This document shows, one piece after another, positions 9,067 to 17,183 of a DNA stretch of 64,000 nt. The stretch is from Aquabacter sp040049275 (GTDB lineage: Bacteria > Pseudomonadota > Alphaproteobacteria > Rhizobiales > Xanthobacteraceae). The notes under the pieces are model-generated. The model ran no database searches, was not told the DNA's origin, and was given only the letters and a program-made list of their open reading frames with translations. The translations under genes were made by a program, and so were the position numbers. Within the stretch, counting starts at the first letter, position 1. The number at the start of each line of letters is the position of its first letter. The stretch is taken from the NCBI RefSeq assembly GCF_040049275.1, contig NZ_JBDZDT010000003.1:496001-560000 (forward strand). The letters run 5' to 3'.

Positions 9067-9873
9067 TTAAATCGTCTTGTCCGGCCAGCGGCACAGGTCC
9101 TGGATCGGACAGATGGGGCAGTCCGGCAAGCGGGCCTTGCAGATGTAGCGGCCGTGCAGGATCAGCCAATGATGGGCGTGGAGCTTGAAACGGTCCGGGA
9201 TGCGCCGCTCAAGACCCAATTCCACGTCCAGCGGCGTCGCGCCAGGGGCAAGGCCCGTACGGTTGGCGACGCGGAAGAGGTGGGTGTCCACGGCGATGGT
9301 GGGTTCGCCGAAGGCGATGTTCAGCACCACGTTGGCGGTCTTGCGCCCCACCCCCGGCAGCGCCTCCAAAGCGGCGCGGTCGCGCGGTACCTCGCCCTTG
9401 TGGCGTTCCAGCAGCAGGCGGGACAGCTCCGCCACGTTCTTGGCCTTGCCGCGATAAAGGCCCAGCGTGCGGATGTGCTTCGCGATCTCCTCCTCCCCGA
9501 GCGCCACCATGGCTTTGGGGTTCGGGGCGGCGGCGAACAGGCCGCGGGTCGCCTTGTTCACACCCACGTCGGTCGCCTGGGCGGAGAGGACCACGGCCAC
9601 CAGCAGCGTAAAGGCGTCGGAATGCTCCAGCTCGCCCTTGGGCTCGGGGTCGAGCTTCTCGAAGCGGGAGAACGCCTCATACACCTCGTCGTCGGACCAT
9701 ATCTCCACCGTGCGGCCGTGGACGGCAGCCTCCGCATTGGCCACGGCCCGGCGGCGGACCGGGCCGGTTGCGGTGACGGCCTCGGCCTTCAGGCGCGCCG
9801 CCGGCAGCTTCGCCTTGGCGGGCCGCTTGGTCGCGGGCTTGTGTGCGGGGGACACGGTGGTCTTGCGGGCCAT
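9067..9873 (-). CDS. nth: Endonuclease III
   Basis: Bifunctional DNA glycosylase/AP lyase for oxidised pyrimidines. It is 268 residues, longer than the usual 210-220, because of a basic N-terminal tail of about 50 residues rich in Lys, Ala and Pro. The helix-hairpin-helix with catalytic Lys is LPGVGRKTANVVLN. The catalytic Asp is in AVDTHLFRVANR. The [4Fe-4S] cluster motif Cys-X6-Cys-X2-Cys-X5-Cys is at the C-terminus (CKARLPDCPICPIQDLC). Its start codon faces the next gene's start with only 21 bp between them. Confidence 0.95.
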   Translation of the reverse strand: MARKTTVSPAHKPATKRPAKAKLPAARLKAEAVTATGPVRRRAVANAEAAVHGRTVEIWSDDEVYEAFSRFEKLDPEPKGELEHSDAFTLLVAVVLSAQATDVGVNKATRGLFAAAPNPKAMVALGEEEIAKHIRTLGLYRGKAKNVAELSRLLLERHKGEVPRDRAALEALPGVGRKTANVVLNIAFGEPTIAVDTHLFRVANRTGLAPGATPLDVELGLERRIPDRFKLHAHHWLILHGRYICKARLPDCPICPIQDLCRWPDKTI

Positions 9874-9880
9874 TTTTTCC

Positions 9881-9887
9881 GTATACT
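9881..9887 (+). promoter_or_regulatory. Candidate -10 element between nth and DUF2244 gene
   Basis: GTATACT between the two divergent start codons includes a TATACT hexamer at 9882-9887. It would start transcription at about the DUF2244 ATG (9895). The GTATAC core is self-complementary and could serve nth as well. No convincing -35 is seen at the right spacing. Confidence 0.35.
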
Positions 9888-9894
9888 GGGCCCC

Positions 9895-10416
9895 ATGACG
9901 AAGGCCAATGACCTGCCCTTCCCGGATGACGGCGAACCCACGGTTTTCGCCACCGTCATGGCGCCGCACCGCTCCCTCTCCCCGCGCGGCTTCTTCATCT
10001 TCATGCTGGCCATCGGCGGCTTGAGCTTCGCCTGCGGGATCATGTTCCTGTCCATGGGCGCGTGGCCTATCTTCGGCTTCTTCGGGCTCGACGTGGCGCT
10101 GCTCTATTTCGCCTTCCGCGCCAATTTTCGGGCGGCGGCGGCGCGCGAATACATCCGCATCACGCCGAGCCTTGTTCAGGTGCGGCAGGTTTCCGCTCAA
10201 GGAAAGGCCCGGAATGCGGAGATGAACCCCTTCTTCACCCGCGTCAGCCGGCGAGACGTGGAGGAGCTGGGCACCCTCGATTTGTCCCTGGTCTCGCGCG
10301 GCAACCAGACGCCGGTGGGCATCCATCTCGGCCCTTGGCAGAAGTCAGAACTGGCGGACGATCTCAGCGCGGCGCTTGGAAAAGTGAAGCGGGGCGTGAC
10401 CCGGACGATGTTCTGA
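9895..10416 (+). CDS. DUF2244 membrane protein
   Basis: A 173-residue protein matching the alphaproteobacterial DUF2244 family. A short acidic N-terminus and the conserved APHRSLSPRGF motif precede two close transmembrane helices (about residues 33-75). The rest is a cytosolic beta-rich domain (REYIRITPSLVQVRQ, then NPFFTRVSRRDVEELG). Function is unknown. Its ATG lies eight bases after a good -10 hexamer (TATACT), which would make the mRNA nearly leaderless. Partner nth starts 21 bp away on the other strand. Confidence 0.85.
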   Translation: MTKANDLPFPDDGEPTVFATVMAPHRSLSPRGFFIFMLAIGGLSFACGIMFLSMGAWPIFGFFGLDVALLYFAFRANFRAAAAREYIRITPSLVQVRQVSAQGKARNAEMNPFFTRVSRRDVEELGTLDLSLVSRGNQTPVGIHLGPWQKSELADDLSAALGKVKRGVTRTMF

Positions 10417-10528
10417 CTCCCACCGTCATATCCGGGCGCCACGCATTTGAAGCAGCGGCGAAATCGGGTGGGCGGCGGTGTTGCGGAGTGGTCGAATGGG
10501 TGCAAGTCCGCTTCAAGGAGACACGCCC

Positions 10529-11512
10529 GTGCTGTCACAGGACACGCTCATTCTCGACAGGCCCAAATTCGATGGGCCCAAGTTCGACAGGCCGAAGTTC
10601 GATATGCCCAGCCTCGAAATGCCGAAATCCTCCGGCCTCGCCATCCCCACCCCGGCCGCCCCGCTGGAGATCGCCGCCTGCGACTATGACACCGTGCGCC
10701 AGGCCGTGGCCTATGTGACGACCCATGTCCAGAAGCAGCCGGAAGTCGAGGAGATCGCGGCGGCGGTGGGCGTCAGCGCCCGCGCCTTGACGGATCTGTT
10801 CCGCCGCTGGTGCGGCCTCACCCCCAAGGCGTTCCTCCAGGCCGTGACCCTGGACCGCGCGCGCCGGGTGCTGGCCGAGAGCTCCAACGTGCTCGACGCC
10901 GCCCTGGAGCTGGGCCTGTCCGGCCCCGGCCGGCTGCACGATCTCTTCGTGGTGCACGAGGCCATGTCGCCGGGTGAGTGGAAGACCGGTGGGGCGGGCC
11001 TCGAGATCCGCTACGGCTTCCACCCCTCGCCCTTCGGCCTTGCGCTCGCCATGTCCAGCAAGCGCGGCCTGTGCGGCCTCGCCTTCGCCGACAATGGCGA
11101 GGATGCGACGGCGCTCGCCGACATGCGCGCCCGCTGGCCGAACGCCACCTTCGTGGAGGACCCCGTCGCCACCGCCCCCCTGGTGCGGCGGATATTCGAC
11201 CCCGAGGCCTGGCGCGAGGACCAGCCGCTGCGCATCGTCTTCATCGGCACCGATTTCGAGGTGCGGGTGTGGGAGACCCTGCTGCGCATCCCCATGGGCT
11301 GCGCCACCACCTATTCCAACATTGCCGGCCATGTGGGGCGGCCGCAGGCGGCGCGGGCAGTGGGCGCCGCGGTGGGCAAGAACCCCATTTCCTTCGTCGT
11401 CCCCTGCCACCGCGTGTTCGGCAAGAGCGGCGACCTCACCGGCTACCATTGGGGCCTCACCCGCAAGCGCGCCATATTGGGCTGGGAAGCGGGCAAGGTG
11501 CTGGAGGCATGA
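10529..11512 (+). CDS. Ada-like AraC regulator fused to O6-methylguanine methyltransferase
   Basis: A 327-residue bifunctional protein. The GTG start has AAGGAG eight bases upstream. Residues 1-45 hold a low-complexity tail with three PKFD units (RPKFDGPKFDRPKFDMP). An AraC-type helix-turn-helix follows (about 50-150; VEEIAAAVGVSARALTDLFRR). Then comes a complete methyltransferase with MGCATTYSNIAGHVG and FVVPCHRVFG carrying the acceptor Cys. The zinc-binding methylphosphotriester domain of classical Ada is absent, so how it would sense DNA alkylation is unclear. It is the second such enzyme in the window. Confidence 0.88.
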   Translation: MLSQDTLILDRPKFDGPKFDRPKFDMPSLEMPKSSGLAIPTPAAPLEIAACDYDTVRQAVAYVTTHVQKQPEVEEIAAAVGVSARALTDLFRRWCGLTPKAFLQAVTLDRARRVLAESSNVLDAALELGLSGPGRLHDLFVVHEAMSPGEWKTGGAGLEIRYGFHPSPFGLALAMSSKRGLCGLAFADNGEDATALADMRARWPNATFVEDPVATAPLVRRIFDPEAWREDQPLRIVFIGTDFEVRVWETLLRIPMGCATTYSNIAGHVGRPQAARAVGAAVGKNPISFVVPCHRVFGKSGDLTGYHWGLTRKRAILGWEAGKVLEA

Positions 11513-11557
11513 CCGGGGCATCTTGACCCGGTCGCCGAGGCGCGGCACGACAGTCTT

Positions 11558-11941
11558 ATGCCGCGCTTCCTTCCCGCTGTCCTCATCGCGCTCGCCCTCT
11601 CCGGCGGGGCCGCCCATGCGGCGGAGGGCTCGACGCCGCCTTACGAGACCGACCTCCTGAAGCTCGCGGAACTCCTGGGCGGCCTGCATTATCTGCGCCC
11701 GCTCTGCGGCATCTCCCCGGAAGGCCAGACATGGCGGCTGGAGATGCAGGCGCTCATCGAGGCGGAGCAGCCCTCGGACGTGCGCAAGGGCAAGCTCATC
11801 GCCTCCTTCAACCAGGGCTTTTCCAGCTACGCGCAGGTCTACCGCACCTGCACGCCGGCGGCCGCCTTGGCGGTGCAACGGCAGATCGAGGAAGGCTCCA
11901 AGCTCGCCCACGACATCGTCGTGCGCTACGGCGGCAATTGA
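11558..11941 (+). CDS. TIGR02301 family exported protein
   Basis: A 127-residue protein with a signal peptide (MPRFLPAVLIALALSGGAAHA) and the alphaproteobacterial TIGR02301 pattern: YETDLLKLAELLGGLHYLRP with Cys, then WRLEMQALIEAEQPS, and a second Cys in YRTCTP. The two Cys could form a disulfide in the periplasm. Function is unknown. It stands between the Ada-like gene and a small hypothetical gene, all on the plus strand. Confidence 0.82.
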   Translation: MPRFLPAVLIALALSGGAAHAAEGSTPPYETDLLKLAELLGGLHYLRPLCGISPEGQTWRLEMQALIEAEQPSDVRKGKLIASFNQGFSSYAQVYRTCTPAAALAVQRQIEEGSKLAHDIVVRYGGN

Positions 11942-12045
11942 GCCCTTCGCGCGTTAACCTTTCGTTCAGAACTTCCGCGACGCCACCGGGCGACATGCTA
12001 CTCATTCCGCACGTCGCCCCGCGCCGGGGCCTGGAGAGCGCATAA

Positions 12046-12315
12046 GTGTCGAGCACCGGCTACGTCCCCCGCGTCCCTGATATCGCAGATGCCGCGTCCG
12101 ACGAGCGCCATGCCGCTTTGTCGTATCTCGACGACGCCTGGACCGAGGCCGTGCGCGACGGGCTGGACGAGGACAGCCTCGTGCAGGCGGCCCTGTTCAC
12201 CGCCTTGCGCTCGCTGGTGGACACCTATGGCGAGGAGCCCTGCGCCACCTATGTGGAGGGCCTCGCCGCCCGCATCCGCGCAGGGGAATACACGCTGGTG
12301 GGTCAGCGGCAGTAG
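12046..12315 (+). CDS. Small conserved hypothetical protein
   Basis: An 89-residue acidic protein starting at GTG, with GGAG about ten bases upstream. No signal peptide or membrane segment is present. It appears largely helical (DAWTEAVRDGLDEDSLVQAA, then FTALRSLVDTYGEEP). I do not recognise a named domain. Codon usage fits its neighbours and an intergenic repeat follows at once. Confidence 0.65.
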   Translation: MSSTGYVPRVPDIADAASDERHAALSYLDDAWTEAVRDGLDEDSLVQAALFTALRSLVDTYGEEPCATYVEGLAARIRAGEYTLVGQRQ

Positions 12316-12323
12316 TTCACGGT

Positions 12324-12412
12324 CGTCATCCCCGGGCTTGACCCGGGGATCTTTCGGAAAATCTGACGCGACGGTCCCGAGGGAGATGGCCGGGTCAAGC
12401 CCGGCCATGACG
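12324..12412. repeat. Dispersed paired-hairpin repeat (family A), copy 1
   Basis: Two palindromic arms with the core GGGCTTGACCC and its complement, about 35 bp apart and mutually inverted. Each arm is a hairpin and the two together form a longer stem. It lies between convergent genes. Confidence 0.85.
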
Positions 12413-12442
12413 ACCCCTGCTTTCGTCGTCAGCGAGCGCCCC

Positions 12443-13939
12443 TCACCCCTCGTAATAATCCGCCACCAGCTTATCCAGCAGCCGCACGCCCCAGCCGGAG
12501 CCCCAGCTCTTGTTGATGTCGGTGGAAAGCGAGCCCATGGCGGTGCCCGCCACGTCGAGATGCGCCCAGGGGGTCTTGTCCACGAAGCGCTGGAGGAACT
12601 GGGCCGCCGTGATGGAGCCGCCGTTGCGGCCGCCGGTGTTCTTCATGTCGGCGAAGCGGCTGTCGATCAGCTTGTCGTATTCCGGGCCGAGCGGCATGCG
12701 CCACACCCGCTCGCCGGTGGCCGCGCCGGCCGCCGCCAGATGCCCGGCCAGTTCGTCGTCATTGGAGAACAGGCCGGCATATTCCTGGCCCAGGGCCACC
12801 AGGATCGCGCCGGTGAGCGTGGCGAGGTCCACCATGAAGCGCGGCTTGAAGCGCTCCTTCACGTACCAGAGCACGTCGGCCAGGACGAGCCGGCCTTCCG
12901 CATCGGTATTGATGATCTCGATGGTCTGGCCCGACATGGAGGTGACGATGTCGCCGGGGCGCTGGGCGGCGCCGTCGGGCATGTTCTCCACGCAGCCGAT
13001 GACGCCCACCGCATTCACCTTCGCCTTGCGCGCGGCGAGGGCATAGAGGAGGCCGGTGACGCAGGCGGCGCCGCCCATGTCGCCCTTCATGTCCTCCATG
13101 CCCGCGGCGGGCTTGATGGAGATGCCGCCGGTGTCGAAGGTCACGCCCTTGCCGATGAAGGCCACCGGCTGGCTTTTCGCGGATGCGCCGTTCCAGCGCA
13201 TCACCACCACCCGGCTCTCCTTGATGGAGCCCTGGCCGACACCCAGCAGCGCCCGCATGCCGAGGCGCGCGAGTTCCTCGTCGTCGAACACCTCCACCTC
13301 GACGCCCACGGAGCGCAGCTCCTCGGCGCGGCGGGCGAATTCCGGCGGGTCCAGCACGTTGGAGGGCTCGTTGACGAGGTTGCGGGCCAGCGTCACGCCG
13401 TCGGCCACCGCCTCGCGCGCGATCCAGGCGCGCTTCGCCAGCCCCTCATCCGCCACCTGCAGGATGACGGCGAGCGGGGTCGGCTCGCTCTCGCCTTCCT
13501 TGCGCTTGGTCTTGTAGCGGTCGAAGGCATAGGCCCGCAGCCGCACGCCCAGCGCGATCTCCGCCGCGGCCGAGGCCGGCAGGCTGCGGCCGGGCAGGTC
13601 GATGATGATTGTCGCTTCCCGGGTGCCGCCGGGGAGCCGGCCGGCCGCGATGCCGCCGAGCCGCAGATAGTCCGAATCCTTCAGCTCGGCCGCCTTGCCG
13701 ACGCCGAGGACGACCACGCGCGTCGTGTCCAGCTTCTCGGGCGCGAGAAGATCGAGCGCCCCGCCGAGCTTGCCCTTGAAGCGGTCCGCATCCATGGCGC
13801 GGGCGATGGCGCCGGAGGCCGGCTTCAAGAGCTTCTGCGTCGCCTTTCCGAAACCCAGCGTATCGTCGGTGAGGACGATGAGCACACCCTTGAGGGCAGC
13901 GCCATGCTTGGCGAACTGGATGGTGACGGGCTCGGACAT
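12443..13939 (-). CDS. pepA: Leucyl aminopeptidase (M17)
   Basis: Cytosolic two-metal aminopeptidase releasing N-terminal residues from peptides. It is 498 residues, the normal length. The variable N-terminal domain covers about 1-170. The catalytic domain follows with metal-binding KGVTFDTGGISIKP, MKGDMGGAA and the family signature NTDAEGRLVLADVL near residue 346. PepA proteins can also bind DNA, but nothing here tests that. The gene is on its own between repeats and the SDR gene downstream of purF. Confidence 0.96.
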   Translation of the reverse strand: MSEPVTIQFAKHGAALKGVLIVLTDDTLGFGKATQKLLKPASGAIARAMDADRFKGKLGGALDLLAPEKLDTTRVVVLGVGKAAELKDSDYLRLGGIAAGRLPGGTREATIIIDLPGRSLPASAAAEIALGVRLRAYAFDRYKTKRKEGESEPTPLAVILQVADEGLAKRAWIAREAVADGVTLARNLVNEPSNVLDPPEFARRAEELRSVGVEVEVFDDEELARLGMRALLGVGQGSIKESRVVVMRWNGASAKSQPVAFIGKGVTFDTGGISIKPAAGMEDMKGDMGGAACVTGLLYALAARKAKVNAVGVIGCVENMPDGAAQRPGDIVTSMSGQTIEIINTDAEGRLVLADVLWYVKERFKPRFMVDLATLTGAILVALGQEYAGLFSNDDELAGHLAAAGAATGERVWRMPLGPEYDKLIDSRFADMKNTGGRNGGSITAAQFLQRFVDKTPWAHLDVAGTAMGSLSTDINKSWGSGWGVRLLDKLVADYYEG

Positions 13940-14024
13940 GGGGAACTCCGGAAGGACATTGGCGGGCAGAAAGCCGCCTTTTATTTTCTAATTGGCCGGA
14001 CCGCCGCGGGGAAGCGGCGGGAGG

Positions 14025-14768
14025 TCACGCGGGAGGCTGGAAATCCAGGAATTTGCGGCTCGGGAAGTCATAGAGCCGGCCGGTGGCCTCGCAGCTCGGC
14101 AGGCACAGCGCCAGGATGGCGGCAGCGGCGGCCTCGGGCACTTCCAGCGTCATGGGATCTTCGCCGGGGAAGGCCTTCGCCCGCATGCGGGTGCGGATGG
14201 GGCCGGGATTGAACAGGTTCACCTTCAGGTTTCCCGTCACCGTCTCCGCCGCCCAGGTGCGCCCCAGCGCCTCCAGGGCTGCCTTCGTAATGGTATAGGG
14301 GCCCCAATAAGCGCGCGCCTTGTGCGCCGCGCCGGAGGAGACCAGCACCGCGCGGCCCGCGGTGGAGAGGCGCAGCAGCGGGTCGAGGGAGCGGACGAAG
14401 CGGTAATTGGCCGTGACGTTGACGCACAGCGCCTGGTCCCAGTCCTTCGGGTCCACGTGGCCGAGCGGCGTCACCGGGCCGAGGATGCCCGCATTGCCCA
14501 CGAACACATCCAGATGGCCGTAGCGCTGGTAGAGCGCGCCGCCCAGCCGGTCGATGGCCTCGTAATCGGTGACATCCATGGGCACCAGGGTGGCCGAGCC
14601 GCCCTTGGCCTTGATGGCGTCGTCCACTTCCTCCAGCGCGCCTTCGGTGCGGCCCACGGCCACCACATGGGCGCCCGCCTCCGCCAAGGCGATGGCGGTG
14701 GCGGCGCCGATGCCGCGCGTGGCCCCGGTGACGAGGGCGATCCTGTCGGCAAGCGGCCGTTCGGTCAT
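14025..14768 (-). CDS. SDR family oxidoreductase
   Basis: Classical short-chain dehydrogenase/reductase of 247 residues. The cofactor loop is TGATRGIG with an Arg after the second strand (VGRTE), suggesting NADP(H). NAG appears as GNAGILGP. The active-site Ser, Tyr and Lys are in VSSGAAH and YTITKAAL. It lies 52 bp downstream of purF on the same strand, an arrangement conserved in relatives. The substrate is unknown. Confidence 0.9.
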   Translation of the reverse strand: MTERPLADRIALVTGATRGIGAATAIALAEAGAHVVAVGRTEGALEEVDDAIKAKGGSATLVPMDVTDYEAIDRLGGALYQRYGHLDVFVGNAGILGPVTPLGHVDPKDWDQALCVNVTANYRFVRSLDPLLRLSTAGRAVLVSSGAAHKARAYWGPYTITKAALEALGRTWAAETVTGNLKVNLFNPGPIRTRMRAKAFPGEDPMTLEVPEAAAAAILALCLPSCEATGRLYDFPSRKFLDFQPPA

Positions 14769-14820
14769 GGGACAATCCGGTTGGCTGGCGGCGGGAGGCG
14801 CCGCAGCCGAAAGCGAGCCG

Positions 14821-16317
14821 TCAGCTCGCCTCGGCGAGGAGGGAGAGCTGCTGGGAGGCGACCGCGCTCGCCTTGTCGGTCAGCGCGGTCGGGTAGTCGC
14901 CGGTGAAGCAATGGTCGGTGAATTGCGGCCGCGCCGGATCGCGCGCCTCGCAGCCCATGGCCCGGTAGACGCCGTTCACCGAGAGGAAGGCCAGCGAATC
15001 CGCGCCGATATAGGCCCGCATGCCTTCCAGGTCGTGGGTGGCGGCCAGCAGCTTGTCGCGGTCCGGCGTGTCGATGCCGTAATAATCGGGATGGGTAATG
15101 GGGGGCGAGGCGATGCGGAAATGCACCTCGGTGGCCCCGGCATCGCGCATCATGCGCACGATCTTCACGGAGGTGGTGCCGCGCACGAGGCTGTCGTCCA
15201 CCAGCACGATGCGCTTGCCCTCCACCACGGAGCGGTTCGCCGAATGCTTCATGCGCACACCTTGGTCGCGCACGCTCTGGGTGGGCTGGATGAAGGTGCG
15301 GCCCACATAATGGTTACGGATGATGCCCAGCTCGTAGGGGATGCCGGACACCTGGGAATAGCCGATGGCCGCAGGCACGCCGGAATCCGGCACGGGCACG
15401 ATCACATCCGCCGGAGAATGGCTCTCCTGGGCCAGCACCTGGCCCATGGTCTTGCGGACCTGGTAGACCGAGCGGCCGCCGACGATGGAATCCGGCCGGG
15501 CGAAATAGATGTACTCGAAGATGCAGGGGCGCGGCTGCATGGGCGGGAAGGGCTTGTGCGACTGCACGCCGTCCTCGTCGATGACGATCACCTCGCCATT
15601 CTCGATGTCCCGCACATAAGTGGCGCCGATGATATCAAGCGCGCAGGTCTCGGAGGCGAGGATGTAGGCGTTGTCCAGCCGGCCCAGCACCAAGGGGCGG
15701 ATGCCCAGGGGGTCGCGGGCGCCGATCAGCTTCTTATTGGTGAGGGCCACCAGGGAATAGGCCCCCTCCAGTGCGCGCAGCGCGTCCACGAAGCGGTCGA
15801 TGAAGCGCGGCTTCTTGGAGCGCGCCACCATGTGCAGGATCACCTCGGTATCCGTGGTGGACTGCATGATCGCGCCTTCGCGCACCAGCTGCTTGCGCAG
15901 CGTCAGGCCGTTGGTGAGGTTGCCGTTATGGCCCACCGCGAAGCCGCCGCCTTCCACTTCCGCGAACAAGGGCTGCACGTTGCGCAGCAGGGTCTCGCCG
16001 GTGGTGGAATAGCGCACATGACCCACCGCCACATGGCCGGGCAACCGGTCGATGACGCGGGAATCGGAGAAGGTGTCGCCCACGAGGCCGAGGCGTCGTT
16101 CGGAATGGAAGCGCTTTCCGTCATAGGCGACGATGCCAGCGGCTTCCTGCCCGCGATGCTGGAGGGCGTGAAGGCCGATGGCGGTGATGGCCGCCGCATC
16201 GGGGTGATTGAACACGCCGAAGACGCCGCATTCCTCGCGCAGCCGGTCGCCGTTCAGATCGGCATCCCAATCCACGGCATTGCCGACGCCATGCGCGTGC
16301 GAATCCCCGCTGTCCAT
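14821..16317 (-). CDS. purF: Amidophosphoribosyltransferase
   Basis: First committed enzyme of purine synthesis: PRPP plus glutamine gives phosphoribosylamine. It is 498 residues from the chosen ATG, which has GGAGG eight bases upstream. A GTG at 16344 overlapping the cvpA stop would add nine residues and is less likely. The nucleophile Cys is residue 30 (REECGVFG), implying removal of a propeptide as in B. subtilis-type enzymes. The PRPP loop VLVDDSLVRGTTS is near 374. The C-terminal CSPTI-type cysteines are absent. It is in the radA-cvpA-purF block. Confidence 0.96.
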   Translation of the reverse strand: MDSGDSHAHGVGNAVDWDADLNGDRLREECGVFGVFNHPDAAAITAIGLHALQHRGQEAAGIVAYDGKRFHSERRLGLVGDTFSDSRVIDRLPGHVAVGHVRYSTTGETLLRNVQPLFAEVEGGGFAVGHNGNLTNGLTLRKQLVREGAIMQSTTDTEVILHMVARSKKPRFIDRFVDALRALEGAYSLVALTNKKLIGARDPLGIRPLVLGRLDNAYILASETCALDIIGATYVRDIENGEVIVIDEDGVQSHKPFPPMQPRPCIFEYIYFARPDSIVGGRSVYQVRKTMGQVLAQESHSPADVIVPVPDSGVPAAIGYSQVSGIPYELGIIRNHYVGRTFIQPTQSVRDQGVRMKHSANRSVVEGKRIVLVDDSLVRGTTSVKIVRMMRDAGATEVHFRIASPPITHPDYYGIDTPDRDKLLAATHDLEGMRAYIGADSLAFLSVNGVYRAMGCEARDPARPQFTDHCFTGDYPTALTDKASAVASQQLSLLAEAS

Positions 16318-16340
16318 GTCCATATCCTCCGCTCGGCGGC

Positions 16341-17054
16341 TCACTGGCCGTTGCCGCGCGTGCTCTCCAGCAACTGGTCGATTCCCTGTCGGTCGCCGCG
16401 CCGGTATCCGACAGTCCCGCTCGCCGTCGTGGCGTTCGGTCCCGTTGCAACAGTGGTACCCCCGGCTCCCCCGTCGGTGCGCTGCCCGCCGGGTGCCTGA
16501 CCCGGCGCTGGAGGCGTTGTATCGCCGTCCTCGCTACCGGGCGAGCGCTTCAGCCGCTTAAGAATGGTGTTCTCGGGGTCATCCGGCAACAGGGAGACCA
16601 GCCAATTCCCCGTGTTTTGCAGCACGGGGCGCGATTTTGCGTTCAGCGCCCACGGCGGCTGGCTCTTATCCGGGACCAGCCAGTTGAAGAACAGGAAGGC
16701 CACCACCATGACCAGGAGCCCGCGGGCAAGGCCGAACGCGAAGCCCAGCGTGCGATCCAGCGCGCCGATTCGGCTGTCCAGCACCATGTCGGAGATGCGG
16801 GCGCTGATGATGGAGACAATAAGCAGGGTGCCGAGGAAGAGAACTCCCACCGTCACCGCCAGGGCGACCGTGTCCTGCGTCACATACTGCTTCGTAATGG
16901 GAAGAAGCTGCGGATAGAAATACGCAGCAACGGCCGCCGCGGCGACCCATGAGACAATGCTGAAGACCTCGCGCAGCAGGCCTCTCACCATGGCGAGCAG
17001 GCCCGAGATCAGCATGACGGAGATGACGATCAGATCCAGCAACGTCACAGGCAT
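16341..17054 (-). CDS. cvpA: CvpA family membrane protein
   Basis: A 237-residue protein. Residues 1-150 form the CvpA domain with four hydrophobic segments (LLDLIVISVMLISGLLAMVR at the start). The C-terminal 80 residues are a Pro/Gly/Thr-rich, probably disordered, cytosolic tail, which is longer than in E. coli. CvpA proteins affect colicin V production and envelope homeostasis, but the molecular role is not settled. It lies directly before purF, as in many proteobacteria. Confidence 0.9.
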   Translation of the reverse strand: MPVTLLDLIVISVMLISGLLAMVRGLLREVFSIVSWVAAAAVAAYFYPQLLPITKQYVTQDTVALAVTVGVLFLGTLLIVSIISARISDMVLDSRIGALDRTLGFAFGLARGLLVMVVAFLFFNWLVPDKSQPPWALNAKSRPVLQNTGNWLVSLLPDDPENTILKRLKRSPGSEDGDTTPPAPGQAPGGQRTDGGAGGTTVATGPNATTASGTVGYRRGDRQGIDQLLESTRGNGQ

Positions 17055-17183
17055 GGGCGCGGCAGAAGCTCCGATACACCCGCCGCAGAATCAGCGGGAA
17101 AGCGGAGCCATGATGCCATGGATGCCGCGTTGGCGGGACGTATAGCTTGCGCGGCCGCCCGCGTCATCCCTCGTCGGGCTTTC

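Noticed and set aside
10486..10525. Stretch with GGAGTGGTCGAATGG resembling the 5' half of a tRNA-Ser
   Set aside because: No anticodon stem, no GTTCGAATCC-type T-arm and no matching acceptor end follow in the next 90 bases; it overlaps the region just before the Ada-like gene's ribosome-binding site.
12089..14212. Long plus-strand open frame opposite pepA and the SDR gene
   Set aside because: Antisense shadow of two well-recognised proteins; composition is not protein-like.
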